From the NCBI RefSeq assembly GCF_011397635.1, contig NC_064773.1:30327449-30391448 (forward strand): a stretch of DNA of 64,000 bases. Direction: 5' to 3'. A program made the position numbers and the translations under genes. Of this stretch, positions 31,641 through 44,300 are shown piece by piece. The DNA comes from Epinephelus fuscoguttatus (Eukaryota > Chordata > Actinopteri > Perciformes > Serranidae). The notes under the pieces were generated by a model. The model was not told the DNA's origin, searched no databases, and saw nothing but the letters and a program-made list of their open reading frames with translations. Position 1 is the first letter of the stretch. Each line of letters opens with the position of its first letter.

Positions 31641-34600
31641 TGCCACTGGGTTTATTTTCTGCAATAATCCGAAATCAAGCAGAAAAATCCCATCGGCACT
31701 GGCCTCTAGGAAAACGTCATCCCTTGAGCACTCTATTACTAAACACAAAGAACAGCTATGGCTGATAGGTCGTAAAGGGTGGACTGACTCTTTTCCCAGT
31801 ATCAGTTCCGTTTAGTTGAGACATGTAAACTTATTGTTTTTGCAAAATATGTGGTCAGTTTTTCTTAATTCATCATGTACAATCATTGCCAGTCATCATG
31901 TATAAGTTCACGTTAATGATAATGGAATATTCATTTTAATTCATTGACTCAGCTTCCACTTGTATCTAGGTAGGCTATGTAAATTATTATTATCAAAAAC
32001 GCTCTGAGCAAAAAATACAACACATCTTTGTAGCATCCATTTTTTTCACATTAGAACTTAAAGCTCATGAACACACTAAAGTTGGACAAACCACCATTCA
32101 AGGAGTATGTGGATGCACCATTGGCATTGGCTCATGGAAGTCTTGACTTGATTCAACTGCTTCTCATTCACTCACCATGGCAGGAAGTGTGAGCAGTACA
32201 TTATGATAATAGCGACTGGCTGAGTGGATAAAGTAGGGGACTCATGAGCACTTGGATGTTAAATAGGTTGATGCATACATACTGGACACTAAAAAGAGTA
32301 ATTCAAAAGGATTTATTTGTTCATTTTTGCCCGTCACAACTGATGGGAATGTTAAAATCAAAATACTGGGTAAATATAAGAATGTTGAAAAGCTAGGAGA
32401 TCAGCACAGTCATTGGAATGTATCCTCTGGGAAGCTATGAATATCCATACAATGGGTGGACTCTGTGTGACATCTAAAAAGAAAGTAGACCTCAAGTTAA
32501 ACAGCCTGCACATTTCTGTATATTTTATATTCTGATATTCTGTGTTTGTTACTATTTATTAAAATGAAAACTACACATCCTGGTGGCTTTAGAGGATATT
32601 TGTACTTTTGCCCTCTCTGACGTCCATCTTTTCTTTCACTCAGGAGACTGGTATTTGCATCTTAAAGTCAATATTTACTTCTTTTAACAATGTAGCCTGG
32701 TATGCTAGTATGTGTAGCATGCTACACTAGTGATGTATGTCACGTGACACATTTCACATTATATTAGTGACAAAAGTTCCTATTTAAGGGCCAAACCACA
32801 ATGTTTTTCCCAAATCTAACCTACGTAGTTTTTGCCTTAAACTTACCAAGTAGTTTTCAAATTGAACTGCCACAGTTTAATGACATTGAGGATGTGTAAT
32901 GTTGGCAATATATCTCATTTTCAGTGTTAACTACATTTTTCAGTAGTGTGGCAATATCGTCACTATTTTTTGAGTCAAACAGCTTAACTGTAGGGAAGTT
33001 CATTAATTGATCGCATAGCGCGATAGCGTCCATAAAAGTTACGAGTTGTTTTTCCCAGCAAAAGCTCCGAACCGCAGCTGATTTTTTTTCTGCCGAGGTC
33101 TAAATGAAAGTAAGAATAATACAACTCAGGATGAGTACTGTGACTGACGCCAGCAACACAATGAGGCATGTAAACAAGGGAAGCACTTCCGTATGACATC
33201 ACTTACTAATCCTAGTTTATTGTGCTTGCTGCTTCGCTATTGGCTTTTCTTGGCAAGACTTGCCCTACTTTGCCTCTGACTGGCTACATTGCACTTCTTG
33301 ACATGCCTCTCACATGTGTTGCCCATAGACTGTATATATTAAGTGCATTTGTAGTGGACACTAGAGAAATAGACACAAGGGCTGAGAAAAGAGCTAAGGA
33401 GACAGAGGGCAGTATTAAGAAGGAAGAGAGGAGAGAGAGAGTGACATACTAATGTCACATGTTAGAAAGTTTCAATTTAGGTCTATTATTTTTACTGTTT
33501 TTATTACTGTCTATGGTTTTATTGGCTGAAAATACATTTTGGAATTCTGTTTTTGAATTAGTGACGTAGCCAGATAGCCTACTGTAAAAGACCAAGACAG
33601 AGAAATGCATAAAGTAGGAGGAAAGGAGAGAAAGAGAGAGAGCAATATGCTGACTGATGATGTCATGTTATTGGAGGACATGTTCAAATGTCACAAAGTC
33701 TTCAGAAAAAAAAAGAAATGAAGAAAGTTTTAATTTAAGTATGTTATTTTATTGTAAACAGTTCAACTGGACATTTTTTTGCCTGCCTATTTGTTTGGCT
33801 GACAGTTTTTCTTATCACAGAGAAAACACTGATTTGACATAAAGCATAAAGCTACTTTTGCCATTTTCTCATAGCTTAGCATGCTACATTTCTCTGGAGA
33901 TAGCTTCAATGTAGTGAAAGTTTATTTTGATGTAGAGTAGCCTAACTAACAGCTTAGCTCAATACATTTTCCAAGCAGCTTGCCCAACAGTGGTCGTGTT
34001 TGGGCTGGTCATATAAGACGTTTTGGAAGTCAGTGAAAATTAGCCTTTTCTGAGAGCGCTGTATAAAGAGGCTCACAGTCTTTTTGCCAGTGCTTCCACA
34101 TCATGAATGTTGCAATGATTTAATGATGCTTGAAGGGTAACCTTAAATCAGTCTGGTGGCCTCTGTGGAAACAAACAAAATTACAGATATTTTTAAGATC
34201 AATCAATCTCTGTAATGTCAGCCCTCATCTTTTGGCACAAGTTCAGTATTCATTTCCTGCAAACATCCTGCAACACTTGTTCGAGTGTGAGTTGAGGGCG
34301 TAGAGAGGAACTAAACAATAAACATGGAATACCACTCTGGTTTAGGACTACTTGCCATGTGGCTGTGGTTGGAGGCATAAACACTTTGTTTCCTTTTTCT
34401 GATGGGCTACCGGACGTCTGAAAACACCACTGACCCCAAGGAGAGAGACAGAAACACACAGCTGTTATCTTTTAGTTTGGGTTAAAAGTTATCTTTACCC
34501 TTTAGTGTTGAATAAGTCTGTGATAAGCAGAGTAAAAAGTATCAGATTATCATGCTGGTGCCAGATAAGAAAAGAGCTGGCACACTTTTGCTTTCAAAAC

Positions 34601-35140
34601 AACATAGCATACTTTAAGACCTTTTTAAACACAAGAGATCCTCACAAAATTGAAAGGAAAAGGTCAGCATTTTGGGAAATACACTTCTTTCCAAGAGTTT
34701 GAAACAGATTGGCACCACTTTCATAACTCTTGAGTCGTAATGAAGAGCCTGTAATTTTTTGCATGTTCAGCAGCATGTCCAACTGTCTTAAAGACTCTAG
34801 GTAATGCTTGCAATTTACCAGAATGAATTAGGCTACTTAAAATAAAGCACTTTTTGAAATACACATTTAATCCACCCTGAAATTTGACTACATTTCAGAT
34901 TTCTGACCATAATTTAAGACAAAATCTAGCTGGTTTGAGGCGACATTTTTGGATGAAACCTTTAACATAACTTCATACCCCTGTTTGAAACTACATTTAA
35001 CTGTCATGTCTGTTCTTTACTGTTATCGATTTTTTTCTTGGCCCACGTGAACCTATAAACTTTGTACCCCATTTTGGCATTGATTCCAGGGTGAAAAGCT
35101 TTGAAGTTCTGAGCATCAACATTGTTCCACTAATGGTAGA
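31641..35140. other. Intergenic, no gene seen
   Basis: AT-rich. 33360-33450 and 33590-33650 carry similar purine-rich 'gagaaag/gagagag' stretches followed by similar T-rich sequence, suggesting an old local duplication. A 'cccatagactgtatata' repeat end occurs at about 33327. Confidence 0.5.
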
Positions 35141-35356
35141 ACAATGTTTACTCTGTCCTCAAACATGATTGCTACAGCCACCGTGCGAGAACACTGCATG
35201 GTTGGTAACATTAGTCACACAAGCAAACATGCTCACATACACAGCTTTCTCTCCCACACACCAACCCCAGGAAAATACCCTTTAAATATACGTCACAGCA
35301 GTCTGTGGTCCTTGGGTGAACACTGTAAGCACTTTGGTTTTTAGTGAGTCGGCGAA

Positions 35357-35443
35357 TATATAAAGAGTAGAGGAGGAGACATATTGGAACAAGGACTTAA
35401 AAAACACTTGGAGGCCTGATCATGAGTTGACCCTACTGCATCA
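35357..35443 (+). promoter_or_regulatory. Candidate TATA promoter and non-coding first exon of slc26a3 copy 1
   Basis: TATATAAA at 35357-35364 is followed, at a distance suiting a start near 35388, by about 56 bases ending in a strong donor ATCA|GTAAGTG at 35443/35444. The next good acceptor in a gene context is 'gaatctcag' at 41148-41156, just upstream of the slc26a3 ATG (41203). Human SLC26A3 also has a non-coding first exon separated by an intron of several kb. Joining the two is inference. Confidence 0.35.
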
Positions 35444-36359
35444 GTAAGTGAAATTCTAACTGCTCAATATTTACACTTTCTCTGTATCTTCATGACACTG
35501 TAAATCTGTTGTATCAGGGTTGTTAAAAGTTCTCAGCTTAACTATTATTAACTAAGAAATTGCATTATGTTTCTCCAGCACTTGAAGTCTGGAGCCAAAA
35601 TCTATTGATCTTTATTATCAGTCCATTGTCAGTAATCTTTGATTGCATCTGTTATCTTTGTACACAATCTATTTGCTATTTATTGCCCGTGATGGGTTTA
35701 AAGTCTGTGTCATAAAAAAACACCTTTCATGTGTTAAGCCTGAGTTGCTGAGAGTGTTTCATGTACACAAACATTTTACCTGAAGGATTATTTCTTTTGA
35801 TGGATTTCCTGACTGTATTTCTTGGTCAAATTTGGCTTGCGTATCCTGTATTATGAGCAATTTTTGTTCGGCTAAATGTCCTTGTTGGGCATCTATATTG
35901 TATCTCTCTCAACATTTCCATCTGTCTAATCAAAGCTAACCTATCCAGTATGTGCCAGAGGAGATAACAGTATATAATAGAGTGATGCATAAGTGTTGCA
36001 GGTGTTGCTCTCAGTTCATTAAGATTTACTATGATGCATTTTAGAGGGTACCAGTGCAAATAAGAAAAAGTGAAAGAGTTCATAACATATGGTTAGCATG
36101 CCGTTATTATGCAGCTTGCATTTCATTAAAAAAAAAAAACATACTTTTTATGAGCCGGGTGTCTATAGTTTGAGTAAAATATTGTTCTGTTGTAATGTGA
36201 GAGAGAATGCAAAAGCATTGTTTGTGTATGTAGAATACATAAGACCTTCACCACCATCATCACCAACAGACCATCCCTGGTGGTGAGATTAAAAGTGCAT
36301 TTTGGTTCTCAGTATAGAGCATAAAAGTGACATAGCCAGTGGATGAGTTACATGGTAGT

Positions 36360-37180
36360 TTTTTAAAGAGGCACTCCAGTAATTTAGGATCGTACTTCTG
36401 TACAGTTAGGTGACTTCCAATGTACAAAATGGTTCAAACTGTTGCAGGAGATGCTAAAATATCCTGATTTTTTGTTCAAAGGTGTATTTATTTAGACTTA
36501 CCCTGCTCGGTTAAAACTTGTGTTTTCAAAACTACATACTGCAGTTTGTAATGTGGGTTTTAAAAGTCTCCAAGTCCAAGCTGAGAAAACACTGATGTTC
36601 ATCAGGGTTATGTTCTCAGTCTTTTGGGCTACATCCATACTTAAATGTTTTTGTTTGAAAACACACAACTACTGCTACAGTTATGCCTAGCGTCCACACT
36701 TCTCCACTATTTTGGAACCCCTAAAATGGAAACCGTTGAAAATGCTGCTTACCTTGTTTGAGTTTGAAAAAGCAGGTGTTGCATTTTAGTCTGAGCGGGC
36801 AGAAACGACTTACGGAAAAAATGACGCAGACAATCACGTTCACTTCCCGATTGGGTCTTCTCAGTCACAGCTTGTCAGGACAAAACAGTATTGCTAGGTC
36901 CACATACCTTTTGTAATTTTATCCTTTTTTGCATAGGTACTCCTTTACTATTGTCATGGGTTCCTCTGATGATGGATAATGTGCCCAACCAGTTCCACTC
37001 TTATTTTGCCATATTTGCATTGTACCGACTCCCAATATGTTTTCCTCCACCCTGCCTGTCTTATCCTCATGCTACTTTTAATAACAGTTCAACCTCGTTG
37101 TTGGTCCATGCAAAGAAATCTCTGGTCTTACTTTCCGTCATCTCCATAGTATTTTTTTTTTAATAGATTTCTAAGTTTTT
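36360..37180. repeat. Fish repeat fragments
   Basis: 'aaagaggcactccagtaatt' (36367) and 'tgggctacatccatacttaa' with 'ttgtttgaaaacacac' (36627) resemble the starts of two common teleost MITE-like repeats. Their far ends could not be placed. No gene is seen in 35444-38690 apart from these. Confidence 0.4.
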
Positions 37181-38696
37181 AATACTTTAACAATACACAA
37201 ATGACGACGATGAAAACAACATAAATCATAATAAAAGTAATAGTAATGATAATAATGTTAAGAAATTACAAGATACGTAAAGGATAACAAACTGCCAGCA
37301 AAAGGAAAGAGAGTACAATCATACAACGGTTCGTACTATGTCCATCTCTATACTACTTTCTGTAACTAAGCAACCAACCACAGAGTTGACAATATGCTTC
37401 CTGTTTACTGTATGCCTCAATGTGCATGCCTAATGTACAGCCTAATATCATGTATGGTCATTTGATATGATTATGATGTTTTCAGGTGCTAAAACACTTG
37501 TGTTTACAGAGATCATTTTTAATTTTAAAACAGAAACAGAAACCTAATGTGTAGTAGCTCTTAGAGAGCTCCTCCAGAGCCACAGATGATACCATACGAC
37601 TGTCAGACATTTGTGTCTCTTTCATTTTCTCCATCTTTCCCTGTTGGGCTACAATTCCCAAAGGCCTCGATTTCATTCTAACATACAGTAGTAGCAATAG
37701 ACAGATAGTGTATGTTTTTCTCAGCCTTATGTAAATAGGATGACTATCAGAGCAGAGACCCTACAGTGTTGCAATGTCAAGCAGATTACTTTCCTGACTT
37801 CACATCCCCTCTATCTGTCTCACCAAATCCTGTTCACACCAGCAGGACAGTCCAGGACACTGTGTACTGAAGCTGCACGTTGTTCTTGTTCTCTGCTTTC
37901 TTTTTTGCTTTCATTTGTAGTAAGAGTACATTCTCTCCTGACTGATAAGCAATGGATATGGCAAACATACACACAAAGAAACATATCTCATGATCAACAA
38001 ATGCAAAAATTGGATTGTTACATCAGGCCAGCAAAATCCAGTGGAATCACAAGACAGAACCGAACTTTGCTTTGCGACCCACCACTTTCAGTGTGTTGCC
38101 TCTGCTGCTTAGTCAAACAAAGCTGAAGCAGTTGAAGAGGAACCGTACACTAAATTATTTTTTCCCACATAACTACATAGATTCTTGTTGGCATGTTATT
38201 TAATAGACCTTCAAGTATAAAGTGCGTAACACTAGCAAACTGAAACTCCAATTAATGCCTCTGACACAAAGCTGCTAGTTGCTTTCTTCTGCAGTAGCAG
38301 TAAACACAACACACAACCCTATGCCAAATATGACATGTTTAAGTGACCAAAACATTATAATTATCTTTCATGAACTGAATACACACTGAAATGGCGACAG
38401 CGACGGCAGCGCTCATATGATACTCTCTGAGTCTGAGGTCACACCATGGTTTCATTACCTGCATTACCTTGTCAACAGAAGGCACCTACCAGTCACTCAA
38501 AGCAGCTCGGCCCTTAATTATACATAACTTTAAGCCTTAATAACTTTTAAATGGGTGAGTTATATAGAAATTCACTCCCCTTCCAGTAGTCATGAATGGC
38601 GAAACTAGAGACCAAAACCCACACAGTGCCTCTGTGACAGGGGACAAGAGACACAAATGTGCTGCTAGAGACTGTCAAAGCTCCACTAGACACTGT

Positions 38697-39060
38697 GGCT
38701 GTGTCTGAAATCATTCACTTATCCCTACTCACTACATAGGGAGGTCTGTGTGGTGCACTATGTAGTGAGCTCATCTTGTAAACATGTACAACAGGTTGTA
38801 ATCGAGCCGCTCTCTCTCCTCTTGTCTGTCTCTGTGTCCATCCCACACAGTCTGCTCCTTTGGCTCAACGTATTATGGGATATATTGCTTGGTTAGTGAC
38901 CACTGGTTTTAGACTACTTTTCACAATACATTGTAGGATACTCTGAGTCTACTATATAGAGTGTAATAAATCCCATTATACATTTGAACAGCTCTACAAA
39001 ATGGCGAGCCCACTAGTTAATGGACTTTATAGTGAGTAGTGAGTGATTTTGAACACAGCC
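38697..39060. mobile_element. hAT-like MITE
   Basis: Left end GGCTGTGTCTGAAATCATTC, right end 'gagtgattttgaacacagcc'; reversed, these match over about 22 bases with few mismatches. Inside, 'ctacatagggaggtctg' and 'cactatgtagtgag' are typical of this fish repeat. No coding capacity. Confidence 0.75.
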
Positions 39061-41059
39061 CTAGTCACTACAGCAGAGACTCAAAGAGTCTGACAGAAGC
39101 CTCTACAGTTCTGGCTAAATCTGGACTCTGTCATGCTGTAATGCATTCCTCATAGTTTAAAAAAAAAAAAAAAAAAAAGAAAACACATAAAAAAAGAACC
39201 CCCCCAAAAAAGACGCCACTCTTTATAAAAGCAGAATATAGCTCTCACTCCAAAAATGGTTGGGGGAGGGGTTTAATAAATGGTCAGTTGCAACTTGCAA
39301 GATAATTTGCAAAGGAAAACAGGTGTGTTCTGTCATATAACCTATAATTTGATTTATTTTAATTACAGATAGTTGTGAAAAATTACAGGATAACATATTC
39401 ATATTTTGTGTTTTGTGCACATTAATTTTGTTTATAGTGAATGCAATACACATGCACATGCCCGCACAGTCCATAAAGATATTGTTTCCTTCAGTCTCCT
39501 TTTTTGTCTGATCAAGGGAAATAAATGCATACCAAGTGGAAAGTGGCTGACCTTGGTCATTGATCATTATTCCAGCATTCATTTATCACTGAGCAAGGTG
39601 TGACAGAACAAAGGCTGGCCGAAACCACCTGATCATGGCCAGTCGATCAAATCACGTGGATTAATTTATTATAGTCATTTTTATGAGGTCGCATCCACAG
39701 TCAGAACTTCACACATGATAACAAATTCACAGATAAAAAAAACATGTGCATTCACAATTATGCACCATTTGGAAAGTCTCCATTTGGAAAAACTGGAGAC
39801 TGGATTTTCACAAAGAGATGTATTCATGCATCTGGGGTCTCACACACATACACACACACACGCACATAAAAACACACATGCAGACATACATTTCCCATGA
39901 ACCTGCCCTGAACTGTGCTTGATCCTGGGCAAACAACGGGGTCAGGCAGGCATTACTTCCACTTAATTCTGAGTAGACACTTTGATAAGACTGCCCTGAA
40001 ACCAGTAAGCAGCAACCCCCCACCCCTGCATGCACCTTAGGCTCCTACAGTTTCTGCTCTTTCTTATCAGTTTGGTAGGTGTTGCCTTAAATTTGAAGAA
40101 AGACTTTCTCTTTTCCGTTAGCTCTCTGTTCTGTCAACTTTGTGGAGGGAAAACATTAAAAGGTCAGTTCAGTTTTTAAAATGATTCATCAGTTTTGACC
40201 TGCAGTGTTGTTTAATCACACACTCGATAAATAGATAGCTTTTTGGAATGATACTCTTGCATTCAGCAATTATTTGCTTCAAACAATCTCGGTTCCTGCA
40301 GACTATTTTTACCCTTGACGTGCACTGCAGAGTGCTGCAGCCAACCTTTAGCGGTGTTTCCCATCCTGAAAAGCTACTTGATTTCCACTTCATAACAATG
40401 ACCTGCCCTGTCCTGTCCTGTCTGCCCTGTCCACATCCTCCCTATCCTGCACATCGGTACAATATCTTCCAAATGCTCTTTGGGGGCGGAAAGTCTCCAC
40501 TGAAAGTTGTGGGTTGAAGATATCAGTAAGAACAATGGTCAAGGATAAGGCAGGAGTCCAGCGGTGGTGCGAAACAGGGACTTCATCATAATTGCTGTTA
40601 ATAATTACAGTTGTGATAAGCGTCAGAGGTGGCATTTATTGATGGCAGAGTCGTCTGAGGTCCCAGTTGATCTCCAAGGGCGGGAGGTGGAAGAAGGAAG
40701 AGTGGAGAGCTTGGATTTGAGACAGTTAAGGACACTGTCAGGTATGTGGGACAAGCTGCTAAACTTTTCATGAGGATATAAATGTTACCGGAACAAGGAA
40801 ATGTTCCTTTTTTTGAGCTTTTGGGTGTGAAGTCTTTGAAATCAGATGATCTTCATGAGCAGCTGGAATTCCAGAGGTGCTGATGTATTTTGGGTTTGAG
40901 TTGATCTCAGAAAAGTTAGGAACACATTTCAGTGGTAAAATTTAAACCAAGCCTCTCTGGTGTTTTTGTTTAGAGCTCAAAGAGCCTGACAAATCCCCCC
41001 TGGCCCAGCACAGTGCAGGTACTGACCTGGCTCTTGTGCACTGCCTTTATTTGACAGTC
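39061..41059. other. Region upstream of slc26a3 copy 1, no gene seen
   Basis: Poly-A run at 39159-39178 and a CA-rich microsatellite at about 39840-39875. Otherwise unique-looking sequence without a convincing frame. Confidence 0.5.
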
Positions 41060-41084
41060 TGGACCTTTGTTGTTTGCTGTTAAT
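41060..41084 (+). promoter_or_regulatory. Cluster of HNF4-, FOXA- and HNF1-like motifs upstream of slc26a3
   Basis: TGGACCTTTG (41060-41069) is the reverse complement of the HNF4 consensus CAAAGGTCCA. TGTTTGC (41071-41077) fits FOXA and GTTAAT (41079-41084) is an HNF1 half-site. They lie 120-145 bp upstream of the start codon. HNF4 control of human SLC26A3 in gut is known; function here is inferred from motif match only. Confidence 0.35.
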
Positions 41085-41202
41085 ACTATTTGATGAGTGA
41101 TGTTCAAAGACAAGACAGGACCCTCTTCCTTACCTAATGTGATTAATGAATCTCAGAGACACATAGAGAGGAAGCAGCAGTCCTCCAGGCAGCAGAGGCG
41201 AG

Positions 41203-41333
41203 ATGATACGACCAGGAGCTCAGCAGTATGTGGTGGCCAGGCCGCTGTACTCAGAAGACTCCTTTGCAGAGGACCATGAGAAGGTGTACAGGCACCGCAA
41301 GACCATAATGGACCACATCAAGCAGTACTTCAC
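41203..41333 (+). CDS. slc26a3: slc26a3 copy 1 coding exon 1
   Basis: Residues 1-43 plus two bases, donor TTCAC|gtaagg. The probable 5' part of the exon starts at 41157 after the acceptor aatctcag with a pyrimidine stretch. The ATG has G at -3 and gives the family N-terminus without excess. Confidence 0.93.
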
Positions 41334-44300
41334 GTAAGGAGCATGCAGTGCCTTTGGTTTTTGTTTACCGTGTAATTTTTCACTTCACCACTGTATGATT
41401 AACCTTTTAAGCCTGTCCTTTATATAGGTTAAGATGATCAACTTAAAGGGGAGAGTGGGAGAAATTGAGCTTTTTCTTGTTCCTTGAGTCATACTTCTCA
41501 AACTATACTTACACTTCCAGTACTACATATAGAGAAACCATCCAGTTTTTGCACAGTATCAAAGCTTACGTTTTGGCTCGGTTTTTACCATTTAATTTTA
41601 GGTGAAATTATGATGGTTGATGTAAGATTTTGTAAAGTTAAGTTTTTTGTTCTTGCTCTGCTCACTTTAGTATTAAAATAACACCGCTGCACAATGCATA
41701 AGGTCCAGTCCTGTATATAACACATAAAACACATCTTTCTGTTTGTAGAAAATGAAATAACCAAATAAATGCTGTTAATAATTTGTACTCACTTTATTTA
41801 TGACTTTTCGTCCTCAGACATTCATCTGACAAAATTAATATAAAAAAGAATGCAAAAAAAATTGATCCAACATACTTGTCTCTAAGAATTATCATTGCAT
41901 AAGAACTTAACGTAGAGATTATTGTCTTGACAGAGGTTGTCTATTAATGTTCAGCAGGATTTCATATGCTTAACAAATTCTTGTCTAAAATAAATGCTAA
42001 TTTATTTTTGTCATAGTAGCAGAAAATTTAAAAAGCGGCTCATTTGACCACGCTCGTCCCTACTAAGTGATGCTCAGTTTCTCTTCTTGCTTTCCTGCCT
42101 TCACACTCATCAATATTTAGCTTTAGCTATTTTTCCACTTATATAGTCATTGGCACAGTGTGATGGACGTTTTCCCTTTTACCCTGTTTTTGACTGATGT
42201 GTAGATGGACTGATATAAGGAATTCTTACAAAGTTTAATTACAGTGCAGTTAATTGGTTTAGATCTTGAGTCTTTTTTCATCAAATGAACGTACCTAAGA
42301 GACAGTGAGTATTCAACCCTACATTTATCTATTTAACCTTGTGTGTGCTGTTGTGCATTTTGCAGATGTGATGCCAAACGAGCTAAGAATGCAGCTCTCT
42401 CTCTCCTGCCGGTCATTGGCTGGATGAAAATGTATAGAATCAAAGAGTGGCTGCTAAGTGACATTGTGTCTGGTCTCAGCACCGGGCTGGTAGCTGTCCT
42501 GCAAGGTAAAAGTTTACAACTGCAAGTGTTTTGCTTTAAACTGAGTGTAAGGTAGAGATTTAATTCCTTCTTTAAACCAAAGTTGCAGCCTCAATGCAAT
42601 GAAATATGTCTTCATGTCACTAGTAAATATGGGGTACCAATTGACATTAGACAATACCAAACAAATATTAGTCACATTCTAACATAATCTAGATGTGCCT
42701 CAGCACTATTACAGTGTCTAAAACTCCCAATTATTGGCACAATGGCAGCTGGCAACATTATCTGACTGCAGCTGTCCCCTGGCCCACAGAAGGAATGCAA
42801 TATCAGTTATCATCCCAGATTGGGAGAAAAGAGGGGAAAATAACAGATTTCAACAGAAAAATGCTGCTGAAAACACACTCCGACCGATGACAGTAAAATG
42901 AAGATTAAACATTTATAGTTATCAGTGGCCTCATTCCCACTGCATGACCTCATCAAAGGGAGGAGACAAATGCATCTTCAATCACACAGTATTGGTATCA
43001 GTAGAAAAAAAATGTGTGTGAACATTCCCCGAGGGGAAGATCTTTAGACTCTTGCTACTGATTTACCTGAAGAGTTCCTACATTATTGTTGTACAGTTCA
43101 TTTGTTGTAACAGAAAGAGAATTTTTGTACTTCTCCTCAAAGCCACCCAAAAGATTAGGTGGAAGTCCTTAGATTGTATAATACAGTCTTTGAAATTGTT
43201 GTTTTGGCTTCAGCTTAACTGTATCATTAAGTCTTGTGTCTAATCTGATAATATATGATAACATTAGCCTCCTGTCTGAGTTGTTTAGAGTGATAATACG
43301 GCTATCTTTAACAGCAGGTCTGGGTTATATAAACAAGCCCTGAGGTGGTATTTTTGCATATTATATACACATTTTTGTCCTGTATAAATTAAGATTTTTG
43401 TTTTTGTAGCTCTCATTGTGGGTTAGTTTTAATTCAGGTTAAGTTTATTTAGCATGCATCAAGCTACTAGTTATTTAAAGAGCAATTCATTTCATTTGCT
43501 TTATTATATTTACAGAATGTAGCAATCCTAATGAAAAAATACATTATGAATTCCTTTATAAATGTACTATATATGTCTTTTTTCACATCATCAAACCTAT
43601 ATTTCAAATGATCTCTTTTTTTACTACGCACATAAACACCATTTCAAAAAAACTGCAAACATCATACTTACTTTAAGAGTTGAGATATTTAAAAGAAATC
43701 ATCTGTTTATTTCAATTTCATGCCAGGTTTAAAGGTACTTTAACTTAAACTATAGTGGGTGAGGGACATGGTAGCTATGCAACACGTCCCTTCAAACAAC
43801 AGATAGAGAATCAGAATCAGCGGTGGAGCGGATGTGGTTCATTATAGTCACTCAGATGAGAAGCATAGTGAATTATAGAAGTAGAAATAAGAAGTATACA
43901 TTACAAAGTTTGTAAAAAATAAAATATGTGCAACAATGCCATCATGATGTTAGTATTTAAAATAAAAAATATGTATATTGTGCTGAGTATGTAAAGTGTG
44001 TAAATTTTTTTTAAAATATGTGCCTTATGCTACAATATAATGTATTAAACTAGTACGTAAAGTTAGAAATATGAAAAAATTGTATACATGCTACAATGTA
44101 CAATACAATATATACATAAGTAGGAATAAGAATAGGAATAGCAAATATATATAATATGTGCAACATGTTAAATATAAATTCAGGAGTGAATACTTACTTT
44201 TTTAAATAAAAAATAAAATAAACTTCAAGTTATAATGGGAGCAAAAAAAATGTATTTATAAAAAACAGAATAAACTTAGGACACCAAAACTACTCAAGTT

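Noticed and set aside
37740..38126. 128-codon open frame on the plus strand
   Set aside because: Looks like random translation: mixed cysteine-rich sequence with no domain or supporting signals.
39223..39582. 119-codon open frame on the minus strand
   Set aside because: No family resemblance and no promoter or splice context; consistent with chance.
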